From positions 1-11,093 of the forward strand of contig PJAB01001987.1 of the NCBI GenBank assembly GCA_002887195.1: 11,093 nt of DNA, written 5' to 3'. Positions 1-7,003 of the stretch are shown piece after piece (position 1 is the first letter of the stretch; each line of letters opens with the position of its first letter). The translations under genes were made by a program, and so were the position numbers. Below the pieces are notes generated by a model. That model searched no databases. It was given only the letters and a program-made list of their open reading frames with translations, and was not told the origin of the DNA. The stretch is from Chrysochromulina parva. Its lineage: Eukaryota > Haptophyta > Prymnesiales > Chrysochromulinaceae.

Positions 1-843
1 TTCGATACGCGCAGCACGCTCGCGAGCAGTGCTCACCTGTAGCTCGCGGGCCACGTTGCCGCGCTGTATCGCCTGCACCTTGGTCGCGGCGGCGGCCTCC
101 TTGGCGGCCTTCTCCGAGGCTGCATCTTCCACCGCCAATGGAATTGCAGGATCATTTGCAGGATCAGTTGCAAGATCAATTGCACTCGAGCCTCCATCGA
201 TGGGCGCCGCAGGCGCTCCGGTACGGCCTTTGAGCAGCAAGCTTGCTGTATCACTCTTTCCGGCTGCCACTGCAAGAGCGTGTGCAGAGTTGCCGTCAGG
301 ATTGAGTACGTCGGTGGCAGCTCCATGCTGAACGATAAGACTTGCGATGTCCGCAAAGCCTTGCTGTGCCGCCGTCATCAATGCGGTCCAGCCAGTGTCT
401 GCCTTGATGTCCGGGTCGGCGTTGCACATGAGCAAAAAGGCAACGCATTCCGTGTGACCACGGGCGGAAGCTGCAAAGAGGGGCGTCCAGTTGCGGGTGC
501 CTTTGTAGTCAATGCTGCCCGCGGGCGCTTCGGCCAGTGCGCGTGTGAGCTCAGCCACCTTGCCCAGCAGAGCATGTTGCCAGATCTGGAAGCCATCCGC
601 CGCGCCTTTTGGCCGCAGAGCTGTGGATGGTGCCGAGATGGCGGAAGATTCTGATGGCATGAGATCAGCTCTTCCAACGGCGACGCCTGCCACGCCGCCT
701 GTCGGAACAGCGCCTGTCGTGCCCTCCGTATCATTTGACGTGCCGGCCATGCTGGCTTGTCGCGTTTTGGTACTGAACAGGCGCATGAGCACACAGGAGG
801 GGACGCCAATACGAGTGCGTTTCAGTCTATTGGGCGCCGTCAT
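1..843 (-). CDS. Ankyrin-repeat protein with C-terminal IQ motif (3' end beyond window)
   Basis: This minus-strand frame is open from the ATG at 843 to base 1 (281 codons, no stop), so the gene continues off the left edge. Residue numbers count from that ATG. About three ankyrin repeats are visible: NWTPLFAASARGHTECVAFL near 118-149, GWTALMTAAQQGFADIASLI near 151-183, and a weaker one near 184-213. A degenerate first repeat may lie at 83-115. Ankyrin repeats bind partner proteins. An Ala/Glu/Lys-rich segment leads into an IQ motif, ATKVQAIQRGNVAR, near 253-268, which in known families binds calmodulin or EF-hand light chains. The first 37 residues have seven basic and no acidic residues, so a presequence is possible. 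The ATG at 843 has weak context; the ATG at 750 (AGCATGG) is stronger and would remove that region. A strong donor, CAG|GTGAGC at 36, directly after the IQ motif suggests the exon may end at base 37. The specific function is unknown. Confidence 0.8.
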   Translation of the reverse strand, partial: MTAPNRLKRTRIGVPSCVLMRLFSTKTRQASMAGTSNDTEGTTGAVPTGGVAGVAVGRADLMPSESSAISAPSTALRPKGAADGFQIWQHALLGKVAELTRALAEAPAGSIDYKGTRNWTPLFAASARGHTECVAFLLMCNADPDIKADTGWTALMTAAQQGFADIASLIVQHGAATDVLNPDGNSAHALAVAAGKSDTASLLLKGRTGAPAAPIDGGSSAIDLATDPANDPAIPLAVEDAASEKAAKEAAAATKVQAIQRGNVARELQVSTARERAARIE

Positions 844-948
844 GGGCGCAAATAGTCAAATCACTTCCGTAGATTTCTGAACTGATTACAGTACAGACAC
901 ACGCCTGAAGAACGGAACGTCGCTGTCGGCGAATCCTCGCGGTTTTCT
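844..948. other. Short spacer between two minus-strand genes
   Basis: Only 105 bp separate the stop of the coiled-coil gene from the first ATG of the ankyrin gene. This must hold the 3' UTR of one and the promoter or 5' UTR of the other, unless the two frames are spliced into one transcript. Acceptor-like CAG triplets occur here on the minus strand, so a joined gene cannot be excluded. No TATA-like box is evident. Confidence 0.5.
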
Positions 949-954
949 TCAGGC
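903..954 (-). repeat. 10-bp perfect inverted repeat spanning a stop codon
   Basis: GCCTGAAGAA at 903-912 and its exact complement TTCTTCAGGC at 945-954 could pair in the minus-strand transcript around a 32-nt loop. The upstream arm contains the TGA stop codon (951-949) of the coiled-coil gene. It could be a 3'-end structure or chance. Confidence 0.45.
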
Positions 955-1929
955 ACAGATATCATGGGTGCTCGCGTCCGCTAATTCAGCGCGAGAGGCC
1001 AGCCACCTAGAGGTCAGCCATCCAGTCCACGACGCGGGAGCGGCGGCTGGTGGTGGTGCATGGCAAATAAAAGGCGTCTCGGGTGCCCACTCGGCATGGC
1101 TAACGAAACCGTGCGTGGGTCGGCACGAGGCAGGCGTGGCAGAGGTGGTGGAGCTGATGGCGATATTAGTCGTCGCGAGTGGTGCCGCAGTTGCTAGTAT
1201 CGCCTGAGATGCAGCCGCCGCCGGTGCTGCCACCGCCGGTGCTGCCGCCGCCGGTGCTGCCGCCGCCGCTACCGCGGCCGCGTGCTCCTTTGCCACGGCG
1301 GCTGTGCTGCTGGCCCGAGGCGAAATCAGACTCTTGAGATCGCCCGGCATCAAACCCATCTGCCTGAGGGCTGCCTCTGCAGCATCCCTCGCAGCAAGCT
1401 CACCATACACCCTCGCCCACTCCATACGCATGGCATCAGCTTCCAAACGGCTAGCCTCGAAAGCGGCAATTAATCGGTCCTTCTCCGATGCCAAAAGCTC
1501 CAGTTGGTGCTGCAGTTGCTCATTTTCTGCCTTGAGCGCGCGGAGGGTTTCCGATTCCTGTGCGCCGCTCGTACAGCTCGGCGACGGCCCGGATGGCGCA
1601 GCTGATTCAGAACTTGGACGCTGCATTCGTGCTTGGAAAGGCCTGGAATGATTGCTCCCAGTTGGCCTGCCGTCACCCCATCCGACTTCGAACGGAGGCG
1701 GCTGGCGGCTAGCCGTGCGCGGCGTGCGAGCCGACTTGGGCCACCGCTCTGTCTCAACAGTAAGCAGTGCACAGCCGCTCTGTGTCAACGGCACAGAACA
1801 GCCGCGCACATTCGGTGTGCTGAGGGTCTTTAGTCGATAGGCGCTGAGCGGTCGGGCCTTGTGCTGTGGGCCAGTCCACAGCTCGGGCTGCGTATCGCAC
1901 GGGCCGGGCCAGTTGTCGCGCCGTCCCAT
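949..1929 (-). CDS. Coiled-coil, poly-alanine protein of unknown function
   Basis: This is a complete 326-residue frame from ATG 1929 to TGA 951-949. Residues 126-192 form a clear coiled coil (ALKAENEQLQHQLELLASEK and following), with leucines at heptad-like spacing and many Glu/Lys/Arg. No bZIP basic region (NxxAAxxSR) precedes it, so this is not an evident bZIP factor. Residues 216-240 are an Ala/Pro tract encoded by 15-bp repeats. The first 100 residues are Pro/Arg/Ser-rich without a recognisable domain; the true N-terminus could be the Met at residue 102 or an upstream exon. No signal peptide or membrane segment is seen. The gene runs head-to-tail with the ankyrin gene below it. A structural or scaffolding role is only an inference from the coiled coil. 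Confidence 0.6.
   Translation of the reverse strand: MGRRDNWPGPCDTQPELWTGPQHKARPLSAYRLKTLSTPNVRGCSVPLTQSGCALLTVETERWPKSARTPRTASRQPPPFEVGWGDGRPTGSNHSRPFQARMQRPSSESAAPSGPSPSCTSGAQESETLRALKAENEQLQHQLELLASEKDRLIAAFEASRLEADAMRMEWARVYGELAARDAAEAALRQMGLMPGDLKSLISPRASSTAAVAKEHAAAVAAAAAPAAAAPAVAAPAAAASQAILATAAPLATTNIAISSTTSATPASCRPTHGFVSHAEWAPETPFICHAPPPAAAPASWTGWLTSRWLASRAELADASTHDICA
1214..1273. repeat. 15-bp tandem repeat encoding the poly-Ala tract
   Basis: Four adjacent 15-bp units occur, GCCGCCGCCGGTGCT with small variants, at 1214-1228, 1229-1243, 1244-1258 and 1259-1273. Being a multiple of three, the unit keeps the minus-strand frame and encodes an Ala/Pro stretch. This is typical of slippage in GC-rich coding DNA. 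Confidence 0.9.
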
Positions 1930-2904
1930 GAAGCACCGAGGAAGTGAGGGCGAGGCGTTCCAAACTTCATGAAACTTGTTGCGATTTTGGAACGGCGCCG
2001 GCGAACGGCGCGCGCGGCGCGATTGTGCTCAGTAGACATAGTTTGTCGCGGTCCCCGAAGCTCACCACGCCACCGACTCAAAGGACGGCTCCACACAATT
2101 GGCTCCGCACCTCTCGGTCAACATTCAAGTGTACTGAGTACTCGCTCTCTCGTGACGCCGACACCCCCTTCAAATTCCCCCACCGCAATTCAGGGGGTCC
2201 TGCCAATGTGTAGGTAGCTTGGTCAGTTACAAATCTCTCTTCGCTCTCTCGGGTCACCTCCATTATGCTACATGTTGTGAGGTCGGTCTCATTCCCACCG
2301 CGCGCCGGCGGTGTTCCCTGATCCCTGTCGATTTCTGCCCTATGCTGCCGGGCGGGATCTTGTGATAGGCAATCAGGTGAGGACTCAGCACCATAGTACT
2401 GAGCTCGGGGGCCTCGGGCCCAACTCGGGCCTCGTGGCATGCCTCGTGGCCTCGGACCGTGTCTATCGCTCTTTAGTACCTCCATCGGACGTTCGGTACT
2501 CGACTTACGAGTATTAACTTCGGTCGGCGTTTCGACGACCACGTACTAAGTGTCTAGTGTGCGACCGGACCAGGACCGGACCGGACGACACGCCACACGC
2601 ACCGATACCTTGCCCCCCCCCCGATAAATGATGCACCCGCCGGCGGCCGCCGGCGGCGGTCGCGGCGCGGGGTCGCTCCACCGGCAGTCCCGAGTCCGTA
2701 TCCTCTCGAAGCATACGGTGAATTCACTTAAACTGTATCCAATACCATATGTACATCTTGTTGGTCGGTAAGAGTTGGGGCGTCCGCGCGCGTCGTCTCT
2801 CTGTCTTCTCACTCTTACTGCACATCATCTCTCTCTTTAGAGGCCGGGCGCCCCTTAGTTCTACTGCATCACCACGTGTCGGCTCAGCGGATCGGCAGGC
2901 TTTC
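1930..2904. other. Gene-poor intergenic region
   Basis: This lies between the coiled-coil gene start and the stop of the next minus-strand gene. It should contain the promoter of the former and the 3' UTR of the latter. It is less GC-rich at places (2080-2560) and holds short repeats: GCCTCGTGGC twice at 2429-2438 and 2441-2450, GGACCGGACC-like units at 2563-2587, a run of ten C at 2613-2622, a GC palindrome at 2637-2656, and a pyrimidine-rich stretch around 2790-2840. A 154-codon open frame at 2078-2542 (minus) has mixed third positions unlike the neighbouring genes and no recognisable domain, so it is not called. Confidence 0.6.
2637..2656. repeat. 20-bp perfect GC palindrome
   Basis: CCGCCGGCGGCCGCCGGCGG equals its own reverse complement. 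It lies 14 bp after a run of ten C (2613-2622). It is built from CCG/CGG triplets, so it may simply be a GC-triplet microsatellite. It falls in the presumed 3' flank of the gene at 2905-4626. Confidence 0.85.
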
Positions 2905-4626
2905 TCAACCTGGGCTGATGTAGCTGTGGATGAGTGGGCCGGGAGCCTCTGCAGGCATGACAAACACGCTGGACAGAGGAGCCTGTGCGATGGTGTGGAC
3001 CGCCTGGACATGCTCATGCGCCGCCGCGTCACCTCCCGTGTGACCCTCGTACTCCATCGTCGCCGCCCCCGCCTCCTCGTGCGCCCCCTCGACCGACGCT
3101 GCCGCAGGCCACGCTGACTCGGATTGCACGCCACCATGCGCATCGGCAAGCGCTGAGGCCTCCGCGCTCGCGGCCGCGCCTAGATAGGTCAGGGCGTCGG
3201 ACCCATTTGGCACTGAGCCGTCCATGCTTTTGGGTCGGCCGCCGGGCGGTAACGACTGGTTGCCCGTCGTGTGCGTGTACGTGCAGTGGACGGTCGCGCC
3301 CTCGACCAGATGCTCTCGCGTCACCTCGACGTCGGTGATGACCCCACTCGCGACGAGCAGCAGGCGGCCAAGTTTATGGTACGCATACCGTCCAAACGTC
3401 TTTCGGATCAGCGTCTTGAGCTCGCGCAGCCCTGCTGTTGGAGGGAGCACGACGCTCGTGCGGCCGCCTATCGCGGCCGCCAGGATGCCCTCGCCGCCCC
3501 ACACGTAGATCGTGCGAGGCCCATGCGAGAACTGTGTCTTCTCCTTTTGGGCAGGGAAGACAAGCGATTGCATCCCAGGCTCAGCGACCATGAGCTCACC
3601 GCCACCGCCTGCCATGAGCGCGCTGCCGCCCGCTCCCATCATCGGCTGGGCGCCTTCATATGCCTGCAGGTGCTCGGCATACGGCACCTGCGGCATGGCC
3701 TGTGTCGCGCAGTGACCGAGGACGTGCACACCCTCGGCCTCGGCGCCCACCACGACGGCCTCGATCACGGCCGCGCCATCCGTACCGGCCGCGCCCACGT
3801 GCTCGACGTGCTCCGTGTACGGCCCGCCGTTCGGCGAGGCCATCGCGGCGGCATCCATCCCGGCGTGCTGCGACAGGTTGTGCTGCGACAGGTTTGCGCT
3901 CGTCAGAGATGAGAGACGCTCCTCCACCACCATACCACATTTGATCAACGCGTCACGCAACCAGTTGGCGGCCGCCTCCTCGCCGTCGTCCGCGCGCAGC
4001 CGATGGCGCAGTTTGTTGGCGTGCGAGCGGCACAGCGTGTACTCGCGCCCGTCTAGGATGACCTTCTTGTCGCGCAGGCCCGCCGGGTTCGTGTTTGGGT
4101 TCGTGCACGTGATGTTGCCTCCCTTTGGCCACAGCGGACATACGATCTTAGCCTCCGGCTTCGAATGGGCGCGCGCGCCGATGGCCTCCTCTGCATTGAT
4201 GGCTACGGTGTGCTCCTGCTCACCGCTCGGACCTGGCTCGGCCTCGTATGCCACCAGCTGCGCGCACTCCTCCTGGCCCACAAGCTGGGCACCCTCCTCG
4301 TGGCCCATCAGCTGCTGCCCGCCCTCCTCGTGGGCCTCGGCAGGCCCCGCCTCCTCATGGGCAGCTTGCGGCGGCGCGGGAGCCAGCCCTTCCGCGGGAA
4401 GCAGCATCGTCTCGCCGGGCGCGGCAGTTGAACTGGCAGCCGATTCATCGTACGGCGCCTGTTCGTGCGCTTCCTCTGGAAGCGTGTCGAGGGCGCCTCC
4501 CTCACAGGTGAGAGTAGGAACGAGGCCCTCCTCGTCCGGGCGGGCGCGCTTGTATGGCGGTTCAGCCTCGCCACCGAAATGGGGCTGCTCGTAGACGGGC
4601 GCGAGAAGTCCCGCCTCGCTTTCCAT
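2905..4626 (-). CDS. Large low-complexity, probably nuclear protein with HEE repeats, Cys/His domain and beta-grasp region
   Basis: This is a 573-residue frame from ATG 4626 (GAGATGG, good context) to TGA 2907-2905. The frame is open upstream to about 4800 but without an ATG, so 4626 is chosen; an upstream exon joined at the CACAG-type acceptors near 4690-4705 is possible. From the N-terminus: a basic patch PPYKRARP (24-30), a possible nuclear signal; short acidic repeats of the type AHEEGGQQLM/GHEEGAQLV (89-129); a compact region at 160-212 with C163, C174, C199 and H202, which could bind zinc; Ala/Gly/Met-rich linker; a beta-grasp-like segment (371-452) with LRELKTLIRKTFG and ITDVEVTREHLVEGATVHC, resembling ubiquitin-like or doublecortin folds; and another low-complexity tail. 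No membrane segment is seen. A regulatory or DNA-associated role is inference. The family is not recognised. Confidence 0.75.
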   Translation of the reverse strand: MESEAGLLAPVYEQPHFGGEAEPPYKRARPDEEGLVPTLTCEGGALDTLPEEAHEQAPYDESAASSTAAPGETMLLPAEGLAPAPPQAAHEEAGPAEAHEEGGQQLMGHEEGAQLVGQEECAQLVAYEAEPGPSGEQEHTVAINAEEAIGARAHSKPEAKIVCPLWPKGGNITCTNPNTNPAGLRDKKVILDGREYTLCRSHANKLRHRLRADDGEEAAANWLRDALIKCGMVVEERLSSLTSANLSQHNLSQHAGMDAAAMASPNGGPYTEHVEHVGAAGTDGAAVIEAVVVGAEAEGVHVLGHCATQAMPQVPYAEHLQAYEGAQPMMGAGGSALMAGGGGELMVAEPGMQSLVFPAQKEKTQFSHGPRTIYVWGGEGILAAAIGGRTSVVLPPTAGLRELKTLIRKTFGRYAYHKLGRLLLVASGVITDVEVTREHLVEGATVHCTYTHTTGNQSLPPGGRPKSMDGSVPNGSDALTYLGAAASAEASALADAHGGVQSESAWPAAASVEGAHEEAGAATMEYEGHTGGDAAAHEHVQAVHTIAQAPLSSVFVMPAEAPGPLIHSYISPG

Positions 4627-4758
4627 CTCTGGGCACGACCGGCGTGTTGGGCCCGTGTGGGGAGCGTGACGGTGAGCGTAGGGGTCGCCTGTGGGAAAAT
4701 CAGCTGTGGAATGAGAAAAGCGCAAATTCGATAAAACGTCGACGCTCTTGGGCCATGA

Positions 4759-4777
4759 GACGTCAGAAGTGACGTCA
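4759..4777. promoter_or_regulatory. Pair of CRE/bZIP-type sites (GACGTCA and TGACGTCA)
   Basis: GACGTCA at 4759-4765 and the full 8-bp palindrome TGACGTCA at 4770-4777 lie 5-11 bp apart. They sit about 133-151 bp upstream of the ATG at 4626. TGACGTCA is the classic CREB/ATF and plant/algal bZIP site. The placement and doubling suggest a promoter element for the minus-strand gene. Binding is inferred from sequence only. Confidence 0.5.
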
Positions 4778-4844
4778 GTGGAAGTTGAAAAACGGCCTCC
4801 TTAGCTCAACACCCCAGAGGACCCTGGCCCCATTGCCTGGCCCA

Positions 4845-4896
4845 GGTGCAGCTGCACCACAGGGGTCAGTGCACAGTGGGGCCCCACTCAGTGGGG
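4845..4896. repeat. Cluster of perfect palindromes
   Basis: GGTGCAGCTGCACC (4845-4858) and AGTGGGGCCCCACT (4875-4888) are each perfect 14-bp palindromes. The second overlaps an inverted repeat, CCCCACT-C-AGTGGGG (4882-4896), so alternative hairpins share the same arm. They may be protein-binding sites or RNA structure in the 3' UTR of the RRM gene. No function can be assigned from sequence. Confidence 0.6.
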
Positions 4897-4967
4897 AGCA
4901 AGCAGTGACCACCATCGTCGAAAGAGCCGCCACCTCATGTCTCTGCAGTGATCGCCGGCGCCGCCGC

Positions 4968-5097
4968 AGCACGCTGCCGCTCGAGCCGCCACGCTATAGA
5001 TATCGTCATAGAGATCATCGAGGTTTCGTCATTCTAGGGCACCGCAATTAAAGGACTCCGTTCCATGCGGCGCCACAGCACGCTCCCGCTCGAGCCG
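4968..5097. repeat. 21-bp direct repeat pair, 109 bp apart
   Basis: AGCACGCTGCCGCTCGAGCC-like sequence occurs at 4968-4988 and 5077-5097 with one mismatch (G/C at the ninth base). Both are preceded by a GGCGCC-like sequence. It looks like the remnant of a local duplication. Confidence 0.7.
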
Positions 5098-5198
5098 ACG
5101 GCCAGTAGATAAGGTTGAGTAGCGCTTTCATTCACCATGCACACCACCACACGTGCGCGTAGAGCCAAATGAAGAGGCGCTGCGACGTAGGAAGATGA

Positions 5199-6936
5199 TC
5201 ATTGGCGTGCTGGCAGCATGCTGCTGATGCCGGACGTGCGCTTGGAGCCGCCGAAGAGCGCCATCTCGGGCGCGTGCGCCGGCAGCACGCAATTGAACGC
5301 GCGGAAGATAGGCCAGAACCGCTCCTGGAATCCGTCGCCGAAGGAGCGGCGCACGTCGGCGAGTGTGTAGACCGCCGCGATGGGCGCGATGGCGGTGTCG
5401 TGGGCGGCGGCGCTCAATGGACAGTCGAAGAGCTCGGGATGAGACGCGTGCGTCTGCGCGTGCACCATCTGCTGCCGCAGGCCATTGAGAAACTGCACGG
5501 CCTTGCGTGTGCGTGTGGGAAGCCTCTCATCGCTCTGCAGGAACTGGAGGATCTCGGTGAGAGCGACATCCACGTCAAGTTTGCTGTGAATGTGAATGCA
5601 CACCGCCATTTGGGACGCGAGAGAGAAGAGACGAACGTCAGCGCCGCGAGGCCGGGCACAGGGAGATCGGGGGGGGGCAGGGAGCATGTGCGCAAGGCGA
5701 AGCGCTCGAGGTGGTGGGCGAATGGGGCAAGGGCGGGGAGGCGGGGAGGCGGGGAGGCTCATCCTAATTAGGGACGGCTCATTGCATGCGAGGGGCATGC
5801 GAGCCGAGCAGTAGCACGAAGCCCAAGGGGCGGGGGGGATGCTTGAATGCCAGGGACCCATGCGCCATCCGCCCATGCATGCACAAGCAACCATGCACAG
5901 ACAGCCAGGGACGTGGGATTGCAACCACTCGCAAGGTAAGGGGGGGCAGGGGGGCGGGGGGGCTCATCCTAATTAGGGTCGGTCCGAACCTGAGTGCTAG
6001 GCGCAGCATGTCAGCATGGGTGCCGGGGCCTCCCGGCAGCGTGGCGGGCGGGCGCGTCGCCGCGCTCCCGCCCGCCACTGCTCGCGGTGCGCTCGGGGAG
6101 ATGGTAGCTCCGTTGGTGCCTGCTGTGGAACTCGCGGAAGCTGAGGCAGCGGAGCGCCCTGCCGCCGCAGCCGGCTTGGGCTCGGTCTTGACGGCGGCGC
6201 TCGCCGGCGCGGAGTGTCCCGTTTGGGATGGAGGCGACGTGGACTGCGCTCCTGCCGCCGCCGGCGCTGTCGGCTGTTGCTGCTGCAGTTGCTGTTGCTG
6301 CTGCTGCGAGGACGACGGCTGTGCGTTGTCGAAAGTCCTTGCCCGTTTAGCGGCCGGCGGATCCGAAGGGCGGGCGCTGGGAGCGGCGGCGCCGTTGACC
6401 TTTTTGCCCTCGTCGCTGCCGGCGGCCAACGCCGCCGCCCCCGGAAGCGGCCGCTTCAGGTATGCGACCGCGGGCGGCGCCGACGTGTCCTCCAGGTGGG
6501 CGGCGTATCGGAGCCGCAGCGTTGAAGCGCTACCCTTGGGGCCGGTGAGCACGGTGCCGTTGAGCGCGGTGAGGCACACATGGGCGAGCGACGGGCGCGC
6601 AAAATGCACCCACGCGCCGCCCTCAAACCGGTGCACGTCGAAGGTTGACCCACTGCCCTCGCGTGCCTGGTGAGCGCCGATCCGCTCGATGAGCTGGGCA
6701 TCGGATATGTCGGGCGCGAGGCCCCCAATCCACACCCACCGGCCCTGCGGGGAATCCGCGGACGTCGCGTACAGCCCCGCGCTCGCGGCCGCGCTCGCAC
6801 CAGTCTCTCTACTGCTAGCCATGTTGCACGTGCTTCCGCAAAAGCGACGCAGACGCGTGTCCACGAATTTCGCGCCAACCCTTGTCACCATGTGACTCTC
6901 TGCGAAGGTTTCGTGTCGTGGGACCCGCGATTCCAT
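5199..6936 (-). CDS. RRM RNA-binding protein with poly-Gln tract (two exons)
   Basis: Exon 1 is 6936-5990 and exon 2 is 5583-5199. Joining CTCAG|GTTCGG (donor at 5989) to CACAG|C (acceptor ending 5584) gives codon AG|C and keeps frame, for 443 residues. Residues 66-146 are an RNA recognition motif: RNP2 is VWIGGL (68-73) and RNP1-like EGGAWVHFA is 105-113, with the aromatic Trp and Phe positions kept. After it come KKV and AAKRAR (195-200, nuclear-signal-like), a Gln run (211-221, Q6-L-Q4), an AVKTEP segment (248-253, fits the sumoylation consensus) and Ala/Ser/Pro-rich linker. Exon 2 encodes a helical domain (KLDVDVALTEILQFLQSDER and on) that I do not recognise. The Met at residue 39 (ATG 6822, AACATGG) is an alternative start with strong context. 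A nuclear role in RNA processing is likely from the RRM; the target is unknown. Confidence 0.75.
5584..5989 (-). other. Intron of the RRM gene
   Basis: This 406-nt intron runs from donor GTTCGG (5989) to acceptor TTCACAG (5584), with pyrimidine-rich CTCTTCTCTCTC upstream of the acceptor. It splits a codon after its second base, and the phases of both exons agree. It is strongly skewed (G-rich on the plus strand, C-rich in the transcript). It contains an 18-bp duplicated element. Both flanking reading frames run into it without immediate stops, so a gene caller could call two separate genes here. Confidence 0.65.
5756..5978. repeat. 18-bp direct repeat carrying palindrome CCTAATTAGG
   Basis: GGCTCATCCTAATTAGGG occurs identically at 5756-5773 and 5961-5978, 205 bp apart, both inside the RRM intron and each preceded by a G-rich run. 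The core CCTAATTAGG is self-complementary. The pair could mark the ends of a duplication or a small insertion within the intron. Confidence 0.85.
6271..6309. repeat. CAG/CTG triplet tract encoding poly-Gln
   Basis: An imperfect GTTGCTGCTG tract on the plus strand reads as CAG/CAA codons on the minus strand. It encodes the Q6-L-Q4 run of the RRM protein. The mix of CAA and CAG codons limits slippage. Confidence 0.85.
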
Positions 6937-7003
6937 ATCTCGAGTTTCAAACTATCCCGAACTGGACTCGCTTGATGAAGGTCGCTCGCTTCTTGTGAGT
7001 ACC
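6937..7003. promoter_or_regulatory. Compact divergent promoter between the RRM and phosphoesterase genes
   Basis: Only 67 bp separate the minus-strand ATG at 6936 from the plus-strand ATG at 7004; the gap is 181 bp if the RRM protein starts at 6822. Both 5' UTRs and the core promoters must fit here or overlap the coding regions. No TATA box is seen; a CTCGAG palindrome lies at 6943-6948. Shared, bidirectional control is an inference from the spacing. Confidence 0.5.
6975..6998 (+). promoter_or_regulatory. Possible 7-codon upstream ORF in the phosphoesterase leader
   Basis: ATG 6975 opens a short frame MKVARFL that ends with TGA at 6996-6998, five bases before the main ATG at 7004. Its context is weak (T at -3), whereas the main ATG has A at -3, so leaky scanning is plausible. 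The stop overlaps GTGAGT, a strong 5' splice-site sequence, so this could instead be a short alternative first exon. Confidence 0.3.

Larger units (their letters stand above)
4627..5198. other. Intergenic region with palindromes and repeats
   Basis: This spacer separates two minus-strand genes: the RRM gene ends at 5199 and the next starts at ATG 4626. It should hold the RRM 3' UTR and the promoter of the downstream gene. Visible elements are CRE-type palindromes (4759-4777), clustered 14-bp palindromes (4845-4896) and a 21-bp near-duplicate pair (4968 and 5077). No convincing coding frame is present. Confidence 0.6.

Noticed and set aside
1500..1555. bZIP transcription factor reading of the coiled-coil gene
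   Set aside because: The leucine-rich coiled coil lacks the upstream basic DNA-binding region and the NxxAAxxSR signature.
2078..2542. 154-codon open frame on the minus strand in the intergenic region
   Set aside because: Third positions are mixed, unlike the strongly GC-rich third positions of the real genes here. It has no domain, membrane segment or family resemblance and is probably chance.
3271..3912. Plus-strand frame of 213 codons opposite the HEE-repeat gene
   Set aside because: It is His/Arg-rich antisense of a GC-rich gene; the minus-strand frame is longer and has plausible domains.
5786..6673. 295-codon plus-strand frame opposite the RRM gene
   Set aside because: It is antisense to the RRM exon 1; its Cys/Leu-rich run is the complement of the CAG tract and it shows no domain.
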